56,247 nt of DNA from contig NZ_BMQV01000030.1 in assembly GCF_014648295.1 (NCBI RefSeq), forward strand, positions 1 through 56,247. The letters run 5' to 3'. Positions within the stretch are counted from its first letter, which is position 1. The number at the start of each line of letters is the position of its first letter. Both the position numbers and the translations under genes were made by a program. This document shows positions 35,952 through 47,308 of this stretch, piece by piece. The notes under the pieces were generated by a model. That model ran no database searches. It saw only the letters and a list, made by a program, of their open reading frames with translations, and had not been told where the DNA came from. This DNA comes from Shewanella saliphila (lineage in GTDB: Bacteria; Pseudomonadota; Gammaproteobacteria; Enterobacterales; Shewanellaceae).

Positions 35952-36899
35952 TTAAGGCATCATAGAAGGTTGATCAGCGCCTTCTTTTTCAATCTCTACA
36001 GGTAGCATATGCTCGCGGTTAATACCCAATTTAATGGCTAAGTAACTCGCCACATAAATAGATGAGTACGTACCCACAAAAATACCCAGTAGCAATGCTG
36101 TTGCAAAGCCATGGATCATGGTGCCACCTTTAAGGAACAACGCAATCACGGTAATCAAGGTCGTACCGGTAGTAATCACCGTACGGCTCATGGTTTGAGT
36201 AATTGAGGTATTCACAATTTCTTCAGGCGTGCCTTTACGCATTTTAAGGAAGTTTTCACGAATACGGTCATACACAACGATGGTATCGTTAAGTGAGTAA
36301 CCGACAACCGTTAACAAACCCGCTAAAACAGTTAAGTCAAACTCCAACTGTAATAGCGAGAACACCCCTAAAGTCACAATTACATCGTGAGCAAGTGCCG
36401 CTACAGAACCAGCAGCCAAGCGCCATTCGAAACGAAATGAAACGTAGATAAGAATACAAATTAAGGCAACAATAACCGCTAGGCCGCCCTGCTCTGCTAA
36501 TTCTTTACCCACTTGTGGGCCAACAAACTCAACACGTTTTTGTACTACGCCAGCATCAATAGACTGCGCTGCAGTGAGTACCGCATTAACTTGAGCATCA
36601 CTTTTTAGCTCGCTTCTTACAGGTAGACGGACTAGTACATCACGGCTTGAACCAAAGTTCTGTACCACTGCGCCATCGGCTTCGTCCGATGTCATAGTTG
36701 CACGAAGTGCGTTTAAGTCGACAGGAGCTGAAAACTCCATTTCAACAACTGTACCACCGGTAAAGTCTAGACCCCAGTTAATGCCCTGCACGCCTAGCGA
36801 CACAAAAGAGGCAATCACCAAGACCATCGACATAATACTGATAGGCATTGCATGACGAAGGAAGTTGACGGTCTTCTTTACTGAAAATATCTGAAACAT
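35952..36899 (-). CDS. secF: Protein translocase subunit SecF
   Basis: 315 residues from ATG at 36899 (MFQIFSVKKTVNFLRHAMP), with GGGAG at the right distance; the TTG two codons earlier lies too close. First helix, then the conserved WGLDFTGGTVVEMEF of the first periplasmic domain, DVIVTLGVFSLLQLEFDL, VVGYSLNDTIVVYDRIREN and the last helices. With SecD and YajC it forms the Sec accessory complex that uses the proton gradient to complete protein export. Starts 15 nt after secD. Confidence 0.97.
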   Translation of the reverse strand: MFQIFSVKKTVNFLRHAMPISIMSMVLVIASFVSLGVQGINWGLDFTGGTVVEMEFSAPVDLNALRATMTSDEADGAVVQNFGSSRDVLVRLPVRSELKSDAQVNAVLTAAQSIDAGVVQKRVEFVGPQVGKELAEQGGLAVIVALICILIYVSFRFEWRLAAGSVAALAHDVIVTLGVFSLLQLEFDLTVLAGLLTVVGYSLNDTIVVYDRIRENFLKMRKGTPEEIVNTSITQTMSRTVITTGTTLITVIALFLKGGTMIHGFATALLLGIFVGTYSSIYVASYLAIKLGINREHMLPVEIEKEGADQPSMMP

Positions 36900-36913
36900 A
36901 TCCAACTTCTCCC

Positions 36914-38764
36914 TTAGATAGACAATGACTTAACGCGCTTACCACCCCAAATCGCATTCACGATAGAGCGTGTGCCAACAATGGCTGTAAACATCGAAGT
37001 CGCGATACCTATCATTAAGGTAACAGCAAAACCTTTCACCGCACCGGTACCCACAGCAAACAGGATTAACGCAGTCATAAAGGTAGTGATATTAGCATCG
37101 GCAATGGTTGAGAACGCATTACCATAACCTTCATGAATCGCTTGTTGTACGCTACGGCCACCTAAAATTTCTTCACGAATACGTTCAAAAATAAGTACGT
37201 TACCGTCAACAGCCATACCAACAGTTAACACCATGCCAGCAATACCAGGTAGTGTTAACACCGCGCCAGGGATCATCGACATCACACCTACAACCATGAT
37301 TAAGTTTGCTAACAATGCCAGGTTGGCAATAAAGCCAAATGCACGGTAGTAAATCATCATGAAGATAAGCACAACAACCATGCCCCATACCATTGCTTGA
37401 ACACCGTTTTCAATGTTCTCTTTACCTAGGCTAGGACCAATAGTGCGTTCTTCTACAATCGTTACCGGTGCAATAAGCGCACCAGCACGAAGTAATAACG
37501 CAAGGCTTTGTGCTTCGCTATGTTCAAGACCGGTAATCACAAAATTACGGCCTAAACGGGCTTGAATGGTCGCAACCGAAATAACCTCTTCAATCTTGGT
37601 CATTTTAACGGTGCCATCAGGATTACGTTGGCCGCTGTCTTTATATTCGATAAACAATGTTGCCATTGGTTTACCAATATTGTCTTTGGTTACGTTCGAG
37701 AAAATCGTGCCGCCTTTCGCGTCAAGATTAATCGCTACCTGTGGTCGGCTGTATTCGTCAAAAGTAGGCTGCGCGCCAGTGATATGGTCACCGGTTAACA
37801 TCACTTCTTTTTTCAATACTGCAATACCACCTTCACGGCGTTGGTAAACTTCAGCACCAGCAGGTACACGGCCACCGGCCGCAGCACTGACGTCAGCTTT
37901 GTCGTCAACCATACGAAACTCAATCGATGCCGTGGCACCTAGAATCTCTTTTGCACGTGCAGTGTCTTGCACACCTGGTAGTTCAACAATAATGCGCTCA
38001 GCGCCTTGACGTTGTACTACAGGCTCAGCAACACCTAACTCGTTAACACGGTTACGAATGGTCGTGATGTTTTGCTGTAAAGCTTCTTCCTTAATTTGCT
38101 TAAGGTATACATCACTCATCGTCGCCAATAACACAAACTCGCTATCAGTGCTGGCATCGGTATAGACCATGTCATTACTGCGCGTTTTTAAGTAGTTTTC
38201 AGCTTGGCTAACAGTGTCTGCATCACGAAACTTAATCGCAATCCCTTTCGGGGTTTTGCGAACACCAGCGTAACGAATTTTTTCTTCACGCAGTTGGCTA
38301 CGAAAGTCAGCCACTTTGGCTTCTTCCATTTTGCGAATCGCTTCGCCCATGTCCACTTCCATCAAGAAGTGCACACCACCACGTAAATCTAAACCTAACT
38401 TCATTGGCGACCCACCAACAGCTTCAAGCCATTCAGGGGTTGCTGGCGCAAGGTTAAGTGCTACCGTAAATTTTTGCCCAAGTTGCTCTGCAATGGCTTC
38501 TTTAGCCAGTAATTGTTGTTCGGCATCTTGTACCCGAACTAACAATTGTCCGTTTTCAAGCTCAGCACGCTTAATCGCAATACCTTTGCCTTCTAACATT
38601 TGCACTACATTGGCTTGAGTTGACGAATTTACTTCAGCACCACGAGTTGCCACAATCTGCACTGCATGGTCTTCACCAAACAGGTTCGGTATGGCATAAA
38701 AACCACCAATGGCGATGATAAGCACCACCATGATGTTTTTCCACATTGGGTATTTATTTAACAC
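36914..38764 (-). CDS. secD: Protein translocase subunit SecD
   Basis: 616 residues, standard for gammaproteobacteria. GTG start at 38764, preceded by GAGGG. Helix 1 ([19 protein letters not shown]), the signature [17 protein letters not shown] near residue 125, the large periplasmic P1 domain with [19 protein letters not shown], and the membrane part with [30 protein letters not shown], including the conserved aspartate (residue positions about 500-520). Co-transcribed with yajC (17 nt gap) and secF. Confidence 0.97.
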   Translation of the reverse strand: MLNKYPMWKNIMVVLIIAIGGFYAIPNLFGEDHAVQIVATRGAEVNSSTQANVVQMLEGKGIAIKRAELENGQLLVRVQDAEQQLLAKEAIAEQLGQKFTVALNLAPATPEWLEAVGGSPMKLGLDLRGGVHFLMEVDMGEAIRKMEEAKVADFRSQLREEKIRYAGVRKTPKGIAIKFRDADTVSQAENYLKTRSNDMVYTDASTDSEFVLLATMSDVYLKQIKEEALQQNITTIRNRVNELGVAEPVVQRQGAERIIVELPGVQDTARAKEILGATASIEFRMVDDKADVSAAAGGRVPAGAEVYQRREGGIAVLKKEVMLTGDHITGAQPTFDEYSRPQVAINLDAKGGTIFSNVTKDNIGKPMATLFIEYKDSGQRNPDGTVKMTKIEEVISVATIQARLGRNFVITGLEHSEAQSLALLLRAGALIAPVTIVEERTIGPSLGKENIENGVQAMVWGMVVVLIFMMIYYRAFGFIANLALLANLIMVVGVMSMIPGAVLTLPGIAGMVLTVGMAVDGNVLIFERIREEILGGRSVQQAIHEGYGNAFSTIADANITTFMTALILFAVGTGAVKGFAVTLMIGIATSMFTAIVGTRSIVNAIWGGKRVKSLSI

Positions 38765-38781
38765 ACCATAGCCCTCTTGGC

Positions 38782-39114
38782 TTATAACGACTGGATAGAA
38801 CCTTTAGGTAATACCGCGGCGATGTAATCCTTTTTAATGGTAATTTGGTTGTTATCGTTGATAGCAAGTAACACGTAATCACTTTCTTCACTGATTTTGG
38901 TCACTTTACCTAAAATACCACCACTGGTTAATACTTCATCACCTTTTGAAATCGATGCCATCAAGTTTTTGTGTTCTTTAACACGCTTTGACTGAGGACG
39001 GAAAATCATGAAGTAAAAAATTAACCCGAACATGACAAGCATAAAAATTAACTGCATGGTTTCGCCACCGGCAGCGCCACCCATTGGGCTTGCATAAGCA
39101 TTTGAAATTAACAT
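38782..39114 (-). CDS. yajC: Preprotein translocase subunit YajC
   Basis: 110 residues. One membrane helix at about 20-38 ([22 protein letters not shown]), followed by the conserved [20 protein letters not shown] and [14 protein letters not shown]. Small inner-membrane partner of SecDF. GAGAGAAC precedes the ATG at 39114. It lies 25 nt downstream of tgt, the classic arrangement. Confidence 0.96.
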   Translation of the reverse strand: MLISNAYASPMGGAAGGETMQLIFMLVMFGLIFYFMIFRPQSKRVKEHKNLMASISKGDEVLTSGGILGKVTKISEESDYVLLAINDNNQITIKKDYIAAVLPKGSIQSL

Positions 39115-39139
39115 AGTTCTCTCTTCTTATTTGCTAAAA

Positions 39140-40267
<1,128 letters not shown>

Positions 40268-40361
40268 TCACCTTGCCAGATAAACAGTCTGACTTGTTCA
40301 GTTTATATAGTAATGAGGGCGAATTTTAATGCTTCAAGGTTAAGAACACATTAAAACATCA

Positions 40362-40386
40362 AAACGCCCACTGTTAGCGGGCGTTT
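40362..40386 (-). terminator. Hairpin between queA and tgt
   Basis: AAACGCCC (40362-40369) pairs with GGGCGTTT (40379-40386); leftward it runs into GGGCGTTTTGATGTTTTAATG. Possible partial terminator after queA, meaning tgt may have a separate promoter. Confidence 0.5.
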
Positions 40387-40414
40387 GTTGGCGGGTATTG
40401 TAAATCAATTTCGG

Positions 40415-41458
40415 CTATTTGGGGGCTTTTTTCGTCACAAACATGGCATCGCCGTAGCTAAAAAAGCGGTATTTTTGTGCAATCGCGTGTTGATATGCCG
40501 CTATGACCTCATCATAACCAGCAAACGCACTTAATAGCATGATTAACGTTGATTCCGGTAAATGAAAATTAGTGACCATCGCATCAACAATCTTAAACTG
40601 GTAACCAGGGTAGATGAAAATATCGGTATCGCCGCTAAAACCACTTAACGGTGCATCGCCACAGGCGCGAGCTGCACTTTCTAGTGAGCGAACTGACGTA
40701 GTACCCACAGCAACAACACGGTGACCATTGGCTTTAGTTTGCGCAATAAGGTCAACGACATCTTGAGGAACGTCAGCCCATTCAGAGTGCATTTTATGCT
40801 CAAGCACATTATCAACACGTACTGGCTGAAATGTCCCTGCTCCTACATGTAAGGTCACAAAAGCAACATTGACGCCTTTATCTTTTAAGGCCGCTAACAT
40901 TTCATCGTCAAAGTGCAATCCTGCCGTTGGGGCAGCGACAGCACCTGGAGTCTGGTTATAAACGGTTTGATAACGCTCTTTATCAGCATCTTCATCAGGA
41001 CGGTCGATATAGGGAGGAAGAGGCATATGGCCGACTTGCTCAAGCACTTCTAAAATCGTGTTATCACTCAATAGCTCAAGCTCGAATAAGGCATCATGAC
41101 GCGCTAGCATCTTCATTTGATATCCGGCGTCTAAATTGATTAACGCATCCACTTTAGGTGACTTTGAACTGCGAACGTGGGCTAAAATACGCTTATCATC
41201 AAGCATACGCTCAACTAAAATTTCAAGCTTACCACCGGTGGCTTTTTGGCCAAATAAACGCGCAGGGATCACACGGGTGTTATTAAACACCATCAAGTCA
41301 CCTGGGTTAATAAGTTCGAGTAAGTCAGTAAACTGCTTATCGGCTAACTGTCCATCTACACCATTAAGGGTCAATAGACGCGACGCATTACGTTGTGCAG
41401 TCGGATAGCGAGCAATAAGCTCATCAGGAAGGTCGAACGAAAAGTCTGCAACGCGCAT
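40415..41458 (-). CDS. queA: S-adenosylmethionine:tRNA ribosyltransferase-isomerase QueA
   Basis: Adds the epoxycyclopentanediol precursor to preQ1 in tRNA, the step after Tgt in queuosine formation. 347 residues. Family text: [83 protein letters not shown] (positions about 195-225) and [23 protein letters not shown] at 41458. Same direction as tgt-yajC-secDF. Confidence 0.98.
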   Translation of the reverse strand: MRVADFSFDLPDELIARYPTAQRNASRLLTLNGVDGQLADKQFTDLLELINPGDLMVFNNTRVIPARLFGQKATGGKLEILVERMLDDKRILAHVRSSKSPKVDALINLDAGYQMKMLARHDALFELELLSDNTILEVLEQVGHMPLPPYIDRPDEDADKERYQTVYNQTPGAVAAPTAGLHFDDEMLAALKDKGVNVAFVTLHVGAGTFQPVRVDNVLEHKMHSEWADVPQDVVDLIAQTKANGHRVVAVGTTSVRSLESAARACGDAPLSGFSGDTDIFIYPGYQFKIVDAMVTNFHLPESTLIMLLSAFAGYDEVIAAYQHAIAQKYRFFSYGDAMFVTKKAPK

Positions 41459-41526
41459 AGTAAAATCTCAACAGTAAAAACGGCCGCTAGTCTATGGCGA
41501 GCGCAGGTTAAGATCAAGTTTACTGA

Positions 41527-41715
41527 TTACTTTGTCGGCTTTTCTATGGGAGTTTGATTATAACTGTCGGTGTGATCGACTTCGTTCACCGTATTTTGCG
41601 CTGGCGCGTCGTTAGATTTAAACGAATGGACTTCATAGCGCATGTCAATTTGCACTTTGTTTCTTTTGGTTGCGATAGGCCTACCCAATAATTTTTTTAG
41701 CCAATCTTTCATCAT
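41527..41715 (-). CDS. Small lysine-rich hypothetical protein
   Basis: 62 residues, start ATG at 41715 (or the second ATG at 41712), preceded by AGGGATC. N-terminus MMKDWLKKLLGRPIATKRNK is basic and may form an amphipathic helix; the C-terminal half is hydrophilic (NDAPAQNTVNEVDHTDSYNQ). No cysteine, no family recognised. It sits 68 nt upstream of queA in the same direction. Translation is supported mainly by the ribosome-binding site. Confidence 0.5.
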   Translation of the reverse strand: MMKDWLKKLLGRPIATKRNKVQIDMRYEVHSFKSNDAPAQNTVNEVDHTDSYNQTPIEKPTK

Positions 41716-41913
41716 CCTTGATCCCTAAGTTAAGCATTTATTATTATTCACAATTTCATACAGATAAGTATCTACAATCGACACTACACACATTACTCCA
41801 TGACATTTGTGTATAAAGCGTTATGATTGAACCTAACAGCTTGTCAACTTGTAACGCTTTGTTACAAACGGCTAGTATCATACTGTAAAATAATAAAATT
41901 AGAAGCACAAAAT

Positions 41914-42522
41914 ATGAACTTTTTAGCACACTTACATTTAGCAGATATTAGTGATACTCATTTAGTGGCTAATTTGTGCGGTGATTTTGCCAAGGGCAAA
42001 ATAGAAGATCACCCTCAACATCTTCAACAAGGCATTTGGTTACATCGTCAAATCGATCAAATTACCGATAGCCATGAAATTATTATTGATTTGCTTAAAC
42101 AGTTTCCCAAATCATCTCGCCGAGTCGCGCCAGTACTCATTGATTTAGTGTTTGACCATTATTTAGCGTTTTATTGGGAAGAGTATCATCATCAAGATCT
42201 CAATATCTTTTGCCAAAAAGCGTATCAAGAACTTAACACTACCGAAGAATTGCCCGCCACTTTGCAAGCTATCGCCCCAAAAATCATTCAACAAGATTGG
42301 TTAAGCAGTTACCAAACACGACAAGGTTTAGAGCAAGCTATTCAAGGGGTCAGCCGCCGATTATCTAAACCAGAACTATTTGACCATGCGATCCGTGATG
42401 TCGATAAACTTTATGTTGAAATCGAAATTGCTTTTAGAACATTTTACCCACAGCTAATGGCTTACAGTAAAATATACAGCCGTAAAACACCCAGCCAATA
42501 CTTACCACATGAACAAGGGTAA
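41914..42522 (+). CDS. acpH: Acyl carrier protein phosphodiesterase AcpH
   Basis: Removes the phosphopantetheine group from holo-ACP. 202 residues from ATG at 41914 (MNFLAHLHLADISDTHLVAN), the standard N-terminus; 29 additional upstream codons are open but unlikely. Motifs: NLCGDFAKGKIEDHPQHLQQG, LHRQIDQITDSHEII, SRRVAPVLIDLVFDHYLA, VSRRLSKPELFDHAIRD and FRTFYPQLMAYS, with the histidines and aspartates of the HD-like fold. Probably co-transcribed with the next gene, which starts 13 nt later. Confidence 0.93.
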   Translation: MNFLAHLHLADISDTHLVANLCGDFAKGKIEDHPQHLQQGIWLHRQIDQITDSHEIIIDLLKQFPKSSRRVAPVLIDLVFDHYLAFYWEEYHHQDLNIFCQKAYQELNTTEELPATLQAIAPKIIQQDWLSSYQTRQGLEQAIQGVSRRLSKPELFDHAIRDVDKLYVEIEIAFRTFYPQLMAYSKIYSRKTPSQYLPHEQG

Positions 42523-42535
42523 GTAAGCGTATAGT

Positions 42536-43105
42536 ATGCCAATCTGGGTAACAGGGTTTATAAAAGCCGCTACAACAAAAGTGACGTCTGCTCGCTTTTG
42601 GTTAATCACACTGCGTGATGTATTGCTATTAACGGCAGTACTGTTTGCCGTTGCCAGCTATCTACAGCGAGACATGCACACGGGATTAGCGTTTCCTATC
42701 AATAGTCAGTTAGTCGATGGGGGCGAGGTGTCTTTATTTAATGCTCGGCAACAAACTGACACAAATAAAGCCACCTTGGTGTATTTTTGGGGGACTTGGT
42801 GTCCGGTATGCAAAGTCACCTCGCCTATGGTCAATAGCGTAGCTAACACTCAAGATTATCGCGTTATTTCGGTGGCCGTTGCCTCTGGTTCAAATACCGA
42901 CATAAACGCATTTATGCAGCATAATGATTACCAATTTGCTGTTATCAATCAATCCACAGATAACAACAATTTAAGCCAACAATGGGGGGCAACCGCATTG
43001 CCTTCGATATACATCATTGATAGCCACAATCAAATCCGCTTTGTGACATCAGGAGCCACCAGCCGTTGGGGCATGTCATTGCGCCTGTGGCTAGCCAGCC
43101 TTTAA
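42536..43105 (+). CDS. Membrane-anchored thioredoxin-like disulfide protein (ScsD/TlpA type)
   Basis: 189 residues. N-terminal membrane anchor at about 27-45 (LRDVLLLTAVLFAVASYL), then a periplasmic thioredoxin fold with active site YFWGTWCPVCKVTSPM (CPVC) and the cis-proline segment GATALPSIYIIDSHNQI. Resembles the 'protein disulfide oxidoreductase' group that includes the copper-tolerance protein ScsD. Substrate unknown. The ATG at 42536 has no strong ribosome-binding site, so translation may be coupled to acpH. Confidence 0.85.
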   Translation: MPIWVTGFIKAATTKVTSARFWLITLRDVLLLTAVLFAVASYLQRDMHTGLAFPINSQLVDGGEVSLFNARQQTDTNKATLVYFWGTWCPVCKVTSPMVNSVANTQDYRVISVAVASGSNTDINAFMQHNDYQFAVINQSTDNNNLSQQWGATALPSIYIIDSHNQIRFVTSGATSRWGMSLRLWLASL

Positions 43106-43278
43106 GTTAAGCAGAGGTAATCATCGACCAAGCAAACCGTATATTGTCGTTTCCGCTTGCTATCCCAGCGGATTGACCAAGCTACAGTTATCTTATTTTC
43201 GTTACTGAAAAAATTTTGTTAGTATGCGCGCGTAACCCATCAAGCAAAACCTGCGTTTATTAAAGAGACAATCTCACC

Positions 43279-43932
43279 ATGCACATCTTTACTTATCGAC
43301 CACCGTCAATTCCTTGGTTGGACATCCGCTATAAAGACCGTGATATTATTGTGATTAATAAACCTTCTGGATTGTTATCAAATCCAGGACGCTCACCAGA
43401 CACCCATGACACCGCCATCACTCGCTTACAGCAACGTTATCCGGAAGCCATTTTAATTCATCGCTTAGATTGCGATACGTCAGGCATCATGATTTTTGCT
43501 CGCACCAAAAAAGCGGAGTCGCATCTAAAAACTCAGTTTCAAAATCGCCAGGCTAAAAAAGTCTATATCGCAGAGGTGCAGGGGCATATGCAAGCATTAG
43601 AAGGTAAAGTGAACTTTGCGTTAGGGCCAAACCCTGACACACCACCTTTTCAAATGCTCAGCGAGACAGGTAAAGCGGCACTGACTTATTTCAGTGTGCT
43701 TGAACAACGTGCCAGCACAACGCTGATGGAGCTCAAACCGCATACCGGCCGCACCCATCAACTCAGAGTGCACATGCTTGCACTTGGTCACCCAATTTTA
43801 GGCGATGAGTTTTACGCTGATGAAGCAACAATTAGTGCCAGCAAACGACTCAATTTACACGCACAATCATTAACCATTACACACCCATATACCCAAGTCG
43901 AAATGACTTTTTTTAGTCAGCATCCTTTCTAA
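43279..43932 (+). CDS. rluA: RNA pseudouridine synthase RluA
   Basis: Dual-specificity pseudouridine synthase (23S rRNA position 746 and tRNA position 32 in Escherichia coli). 217 residues. N-terminal YRPPSIPWLDIRYKDRDIIV and NKPSGLLSNPGR are close to RluA. The catalytic motif HRLDCDTSGIMIFA carries the aspartate, followed by LMELKPHTGRTHQLRVHM and HPILGDEFY. There is no S4 domain, as expected for RluA. AAAGAGACAAT precedes the ATG. Confidence 0.93.
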   Translation: MHIFTYRPPSIPWLDIRYKDRDIIVINKPSGLLSNPGRSPDTHDTAITRLQQRYPEAILIHRLDCDTSGIMIFARTKKAESHLKTQFQNRQAKKVYIAEVQGHMQALEGKVNFALGPNPDTPPFQMLSETGKAALTYFSVLEQRASTTLMELKPHTGRTHQLRVHMLALGHPILGDEFYADEATISASKRLNLHAQSLTITHPYTQVEMTFFSQHPF

Positions 43933-43956
43933 CCTTGGCGGATATAAGCCAACAAC

Positions 43957-43999
43957 AAAAATGCCGGCACCATAGATATCCTATGGGCCGGCATTTTTT
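43957..43999. terminator. Bidirectional terminator between rluA and sstT
   Basis: AAAAATGCCGGC and GCCGGCATTTTTT, with an inner CCATAG/CTATGG stem, form a long hairpin with T runs on both strands between convergent genes. Confidence 0.92.
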
Positions 44000-44013
44000 G
44001 TGCGACGCACAAT

Positions 44014-45246
44014 TTAACTTGCTTGAGCCGCCTCTTTTGCTTCAGCCGCTTCACATGCTGCAGCGGTAAAGATAACGTCAGTTGAACTGTTTAATGCTGT
44101 TTCAGCTGAGTCTTGAATCACACCAATAATGAAGCCAACAGCCACAACTTGCATTGCAACATCGTTAGAAATACCAAACAGACTACAGGCTAACGGGATT
44201 AATAATAATGAGCCACCCGCGACACCTGAAGCACCACAAGCCGATACAGAAGCAACCACACTCAGTAACAGTGCTGTCATAAAATCGATGGGGATATTAA
44301 GGGTATGAGCCGCTGCAAGTGTCAATATGGTGATGGTAATTGCTGCACCGCCCATGTTGATGGTCGCGCCTAATGGGATAGACACAGAGTAAGTGTCTTT
44401 GTGTAATTTAAGCTCTTCACACAACGCCATGTTTACCGGAATATTAGCCGCACTTGAGCGAGTAAAAAATGCCGTTACGCCGCTTTCGCGTAGGCATTTA
44501 AGTACTAGCGGATATGGGTTACGTTTAATTTTTACATAAACAATAACCGGGTTCACGACTAAGGCGATAAACAACATTGCGCCCACTAACACGGCAAGTA
44601 GTTGAGCATAACCTGCAAGCGCTTCAAAGCCGGTTTCAGCAAAGGTTGCGGCAACTAAACCAAAAATACCGATTGGCGCTAAGCGGATCACAAACCGTAC
44701 AATGTTAGAAACGGCCTCACTTAAATCGGCCAACATTTGTTTAGTGCTGTCGCTAGCATGATGCATGGTAATACCTAAACCTGCACCCCATACTAAAATA
44801 CCGATATAATTTCCTGTTAATAAGGCATTAACTGGGTTATCAACAATTTTAAACAGTAATGTATTAAGGACTTCTGTAATACCTTGAGGCGGATTAGAGC
44901 CTTCAATGCCGGTTGCCAACAATAAGGTTGTTGGGAAGGCGAAACTGAAAATAACGGCCGTCAATGCCGCTGCAAATGTACCAAAAAGATACAAAGCAAT
45001 AATAGGACGCATATTGGTGTGGCTGTCTTTCTTTTGATTAGCAATCGATGAAGCGACCAATACAAATACCAGCACAGGTGCAATGGCTTTTAGCGCACCG
45101 ACAAACAGCGCCCCTAAAAATGCCACACTGTGTGCACCGGTTGTTGAAACGCTGGCTAAAATCACACCCAAGATGATCCCGCCAATAATTTGTAGCACTA
45201 AGCTTCCACTAGCGATTCGAGCTAGCAGTGATGTTTTTTGATTCAT
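44014..45246 (-). CDS. sstT: Serine/threonine:sodium symporter SstT
   Basis: 410 residues, dicarboxylate/amino-acid:cation symporter family. N-terminal [20 protein letters not shown], multiple helices, and the signature region [40 protein letters not shown], then [24 protein letters not shown] and [21 protein letters not shown]. These match SstT, which imports serine and threonine with Na+. AGGTT precedes the ATG at 45246. Transcribed alone. Confidence 0.95.
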   Translation of the reverse strand: MNQKTSLLARIASGSLVLQIIGGIILGVILASVSTTGAHSVAFLGALFVGALKAIAPVLVFVLVASSIANQKKDSHTNMRPIIALYLFGTFAAALTAVIFSFAFPTTLLLATGIEGSNPPQGITEVLNTLLFKIVDNPVNALLTGNYIGILVWGAGLGITMHHASDSTKQMLADLSEAVSNIVRFVIRLAPIGIFGLVAATFAETGFEALAGYAQLLAVLVGAMLFIALVVNPVIVYVKIKRNPYPLVLKCLRESGVTAFFTRSSAANIPVNMALCEELKLHKDTYSVSIPLGATINMGGAAITITILTLAAAHTLNIPIDFMTALLLSVVASVSACGASGVAGGSLLLIPLACSLFGISNDVAMQVVAVGFIIGVIQDSAETALNSSTDVIFTAAACEAAEAKEAAQAS

Positions 45247-45706
45247 TTTTTAACCTATGATTATTATATTAGTGGCTTTTTATTCGTTAGTGATGTTCTA
45301 GAGTCATGCCTTGGTTAACGCTGTAATACGCTATAAAACAACTGTCGTCATCATATAAATAATGTATTACTTAACCAATAAACGCTGAAAACACTTATGT
45401 TGTTGGCATCCTTGTTAACAATGTAACTCAACACAAGCTCAATATGCTGTTTTCAGCGATAACGTTACCGCATTACTCCGAGGCAATCACTGAGTGCGAT
45501 GCACAAAAAAGCCTTGTAGCTATATATCAGGATGGAACATAAGAAGTCTAGTGCTGAACTCAAATGAATAAAAAAAATCAGCTATTGCTGTTTTAATACA
45601 CATCAAATGAGGCTTTCTTAAGAAGATGAAAATAACTTGTTAAACATGTTGAGAGTAAAAGCCATCAGAAAGTATTGTCTTTTTTACTGACGTTCAAACA
45701 ACATCA
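45247..45706. other. Intergenic region with an 11-bp inverted repeat
   Basis: 460 nt without a credible gene. CGCTGAAAACA (45383-45393) is exactly complementary to TGTTTTCAGCG (45448-45458) across 54 nt. No clear sstT promoter and no obvious intrinsic terminator for cheV were found. Confidence 0.5.
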
Positions 45707-46603
45707 TTAATGGTTAAGTTGAGCGCCGCGCAGCATGGCCTCAATGAGTTCTTTAGCATCAAACTTAGTTAATGCTTCATTTGCTCCAACTTGCTTAGCC
45801 TGGCTAACGCTGATCTCGCTCGATAATGAGGTATGCAAAATAATATAAGCATTGGCGAGTTGAGGATTGTTTTTCACTTCAAATGCTAACTCATAACCAT
45901 CTAATCCAGGCATTTCAATGTCGCTCACGAGTAGCTCTATTGGCTCACCTCGTTGTGCTGCATCTTGCATTATTTGTAGGGCGTCACGGCCATCTGATGT
46001 GACTTGATAACCGATATTGATCGAGTCTAATGCGTCAGACAACTGCTTACGCGCCACTTTCGAATCATCAACCAGTAATATTCGCAGTGGCTTGAGTTTT
46101 TCGCGTTGAACATCAGTCAAAATGGCACGATTGGTCACTGGGTCATCAGGGAATATTTTCGATAACAACAATTCCACATCCAGTAATTGCACTAAACGAT
46201 CATCAAATCGAGTCACGCCGGTTAAAAAGGCGTTTTTGCCCAAATTATCTGAAGGCGCCTCAATATTACGCCAATTACACTCAATGATTTTATCGATTGC
46301 ACGCACCAAAAAACCAATCACCATACGTTGGCAGTCAGTAATGATAATGTAACAGTCTTGACGTTCTTGTTCTGTAATAGGCTTAAAGCCGATGCCTGCC
46401 GCCATATCGATAACAGGAATGGTCATGCCGCGAATGGTCGCCGCCCCCATAATAGCAGGATGAGAATGAGGAATTTTAGTGAGTGGTGTAAACGGAACTA
46501 ACTCACGGATCTTTAAGGTACCAAGCGCAAATTGTTGAGTGTGGTTCAACCTAAAAAGCAATAAACCTTGCGATTGATTCGCTTTACTCATTTTCGGGCT
46601 CAT
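45707..46603 (-). CDS. cheV: Chemotaxis protein CheV
   Basis: 298 residues. An N-terminal CheW-like coupling domain (LLLFRLNHTQQFALGTLKIREL, GAATIRGMTIPVIDMAAGIG) is joined to a response-regulator receiver domain (RILLVDDSKVARKQL, phosphoacceptor aspartate in LLVSDIEMPGLDGYEL, the Thr in IILHTSLSS and the Lys in ALTKFDAKEL). Links chemoreceptors to CheA, tuned by phosphorylation. AAGGGGAAACG precedes the ATG at 46603. A lone chemotaxis gene with no che cluster nearby. Confidence 0.95.
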   Translation of the reverse strand: MSPKMSKANQSQGLLLFRLNHTQQFALGTLKIRELVPFTPLTKIPHSHPAIMGAATIRGMTIPVIDMAAGIGFKPITEQERQDCYIIITDCQRMVIGFLVRAIDKIIECNWRNIEAPSDNLGKNAFLTGVTRFDDRLVQLLDVELLLSKIFPDDPVTNRAILTDVQREKLKPLRILLVDDSKVARKQLSDALDSINIGYQVTSDGRDALQIMQDAAQRGEPIELLVSDIEMPGLDGYELAFEVKNNPQLANAYIILHTSLSSEISVSQAKQVGANEALTKFDAKELIEAMLRGAQLNH

Positions 46604-46737
46604 CGTTTCCCCTTACAAGATGTCATTTTTTTACTATAGCATTTATCGTCAAACTTTAGCGGGCCTTTAGCCTGTGCAGATCACAATATAAGCAATTGCC
46701 TATTGAGGGGAACAGCTCAGTATAAAAACACACAAAA

Positions 46738-46796
46738 ATAAAGGGAAACATCAAGATAGATAAAATTGATTTATCTATCTTGATGTTTCCCTTTAT
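46738..46796 (-). terminator. 27-bp perfect hairpin downstream of the phosphatase gene
   Basis: Arms 46738-46764 and 46770-46796 are exactly complementary over 27 bp with a 5-nt loop (ATTGA). Leftward it is followed by TTTTTGTGTGTTTTT, so it should terminate the helicase/phosphatase transcript before the cheV promoter. Unusually long and mismatch-free for a terminator. Confidence 0.85.
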
Positions 46797-46820
46797 AGAT
46801 CGACTTGTCGCGATACAGGC

Positions 46821-47300
46821 TTAGTTTGAAGCAGACTGTAACTCGTAAAGTACATCATAAACAAATTGGTCCCAGCCATCTGCATCAAAGGCTAAACCAC
46901 TGGCATTTCGTACCTGGCTAACCGCATGAACCGGAGCTGCACCGTTTTCCATCATATAGTAAGCCATGACCATTTCAGTTCGGTTTATGCCTGAACGACA
47001 GTGCAATAAAACAGGAACATTGGCATTTTCGCACTCACGAATAAAGGCTAATACTTGTGGTAAGATTTCGGCGCATACGGTCAAGTCTTGCGGTTTAGGA
47101 GGGATGTTATCGGGTAAATTAAATACCTTATGCTTAATACCGAGCTGTGCCATTGCTGCCGTGTCACAACCTTCTGCATTATTTAATGAGGCTATCGCAC
47201 CAAAACCAGCTTGCTTTAACTCAGCTAAGTCCCATGCATCTTTATTTGGACCACTTCGCCCTGCGATTTGTCCATCTACTAACCAAAAAATATGTTTCAT
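46821..47300 (-). CDS. Dual-specificity / tyrosine-type protein phosphatase
   Basis: 159 residues. The phosphatase loop LLHCRSGINRTEM carries the Cys and Arg of the HCxxGxxR(S/T) motif. A general-acid aspartate may lie in FNLPDNIPPKP. N-terminus MKHIFWLVDGQIAGRSGPNK. Cytoplasmic; substrate unknown. The ATG at 47300 is only 8 nt after the helicase stop and its ribosome-binding site (TAGGT) lies at the end of the helicase gene, so the pair is translationally close. Confidence 0.87.
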   Translation of the reverse strand: MKHIFWLVDGQIAGRSGPNKDAWDLAELKQAGFGAIASLNNAEGCDTAAMAQLGIKHKVFNLPDNIPPKPQDLTVCAEILPQVLAFIRECENANVPVLLHCRSGINRTEMVMAYYMMENGAAPVHAVSQVRNASGLAFDADGWDQFVYDVLYELQSASN

Positions 47301-47308
47301 AATACCTA

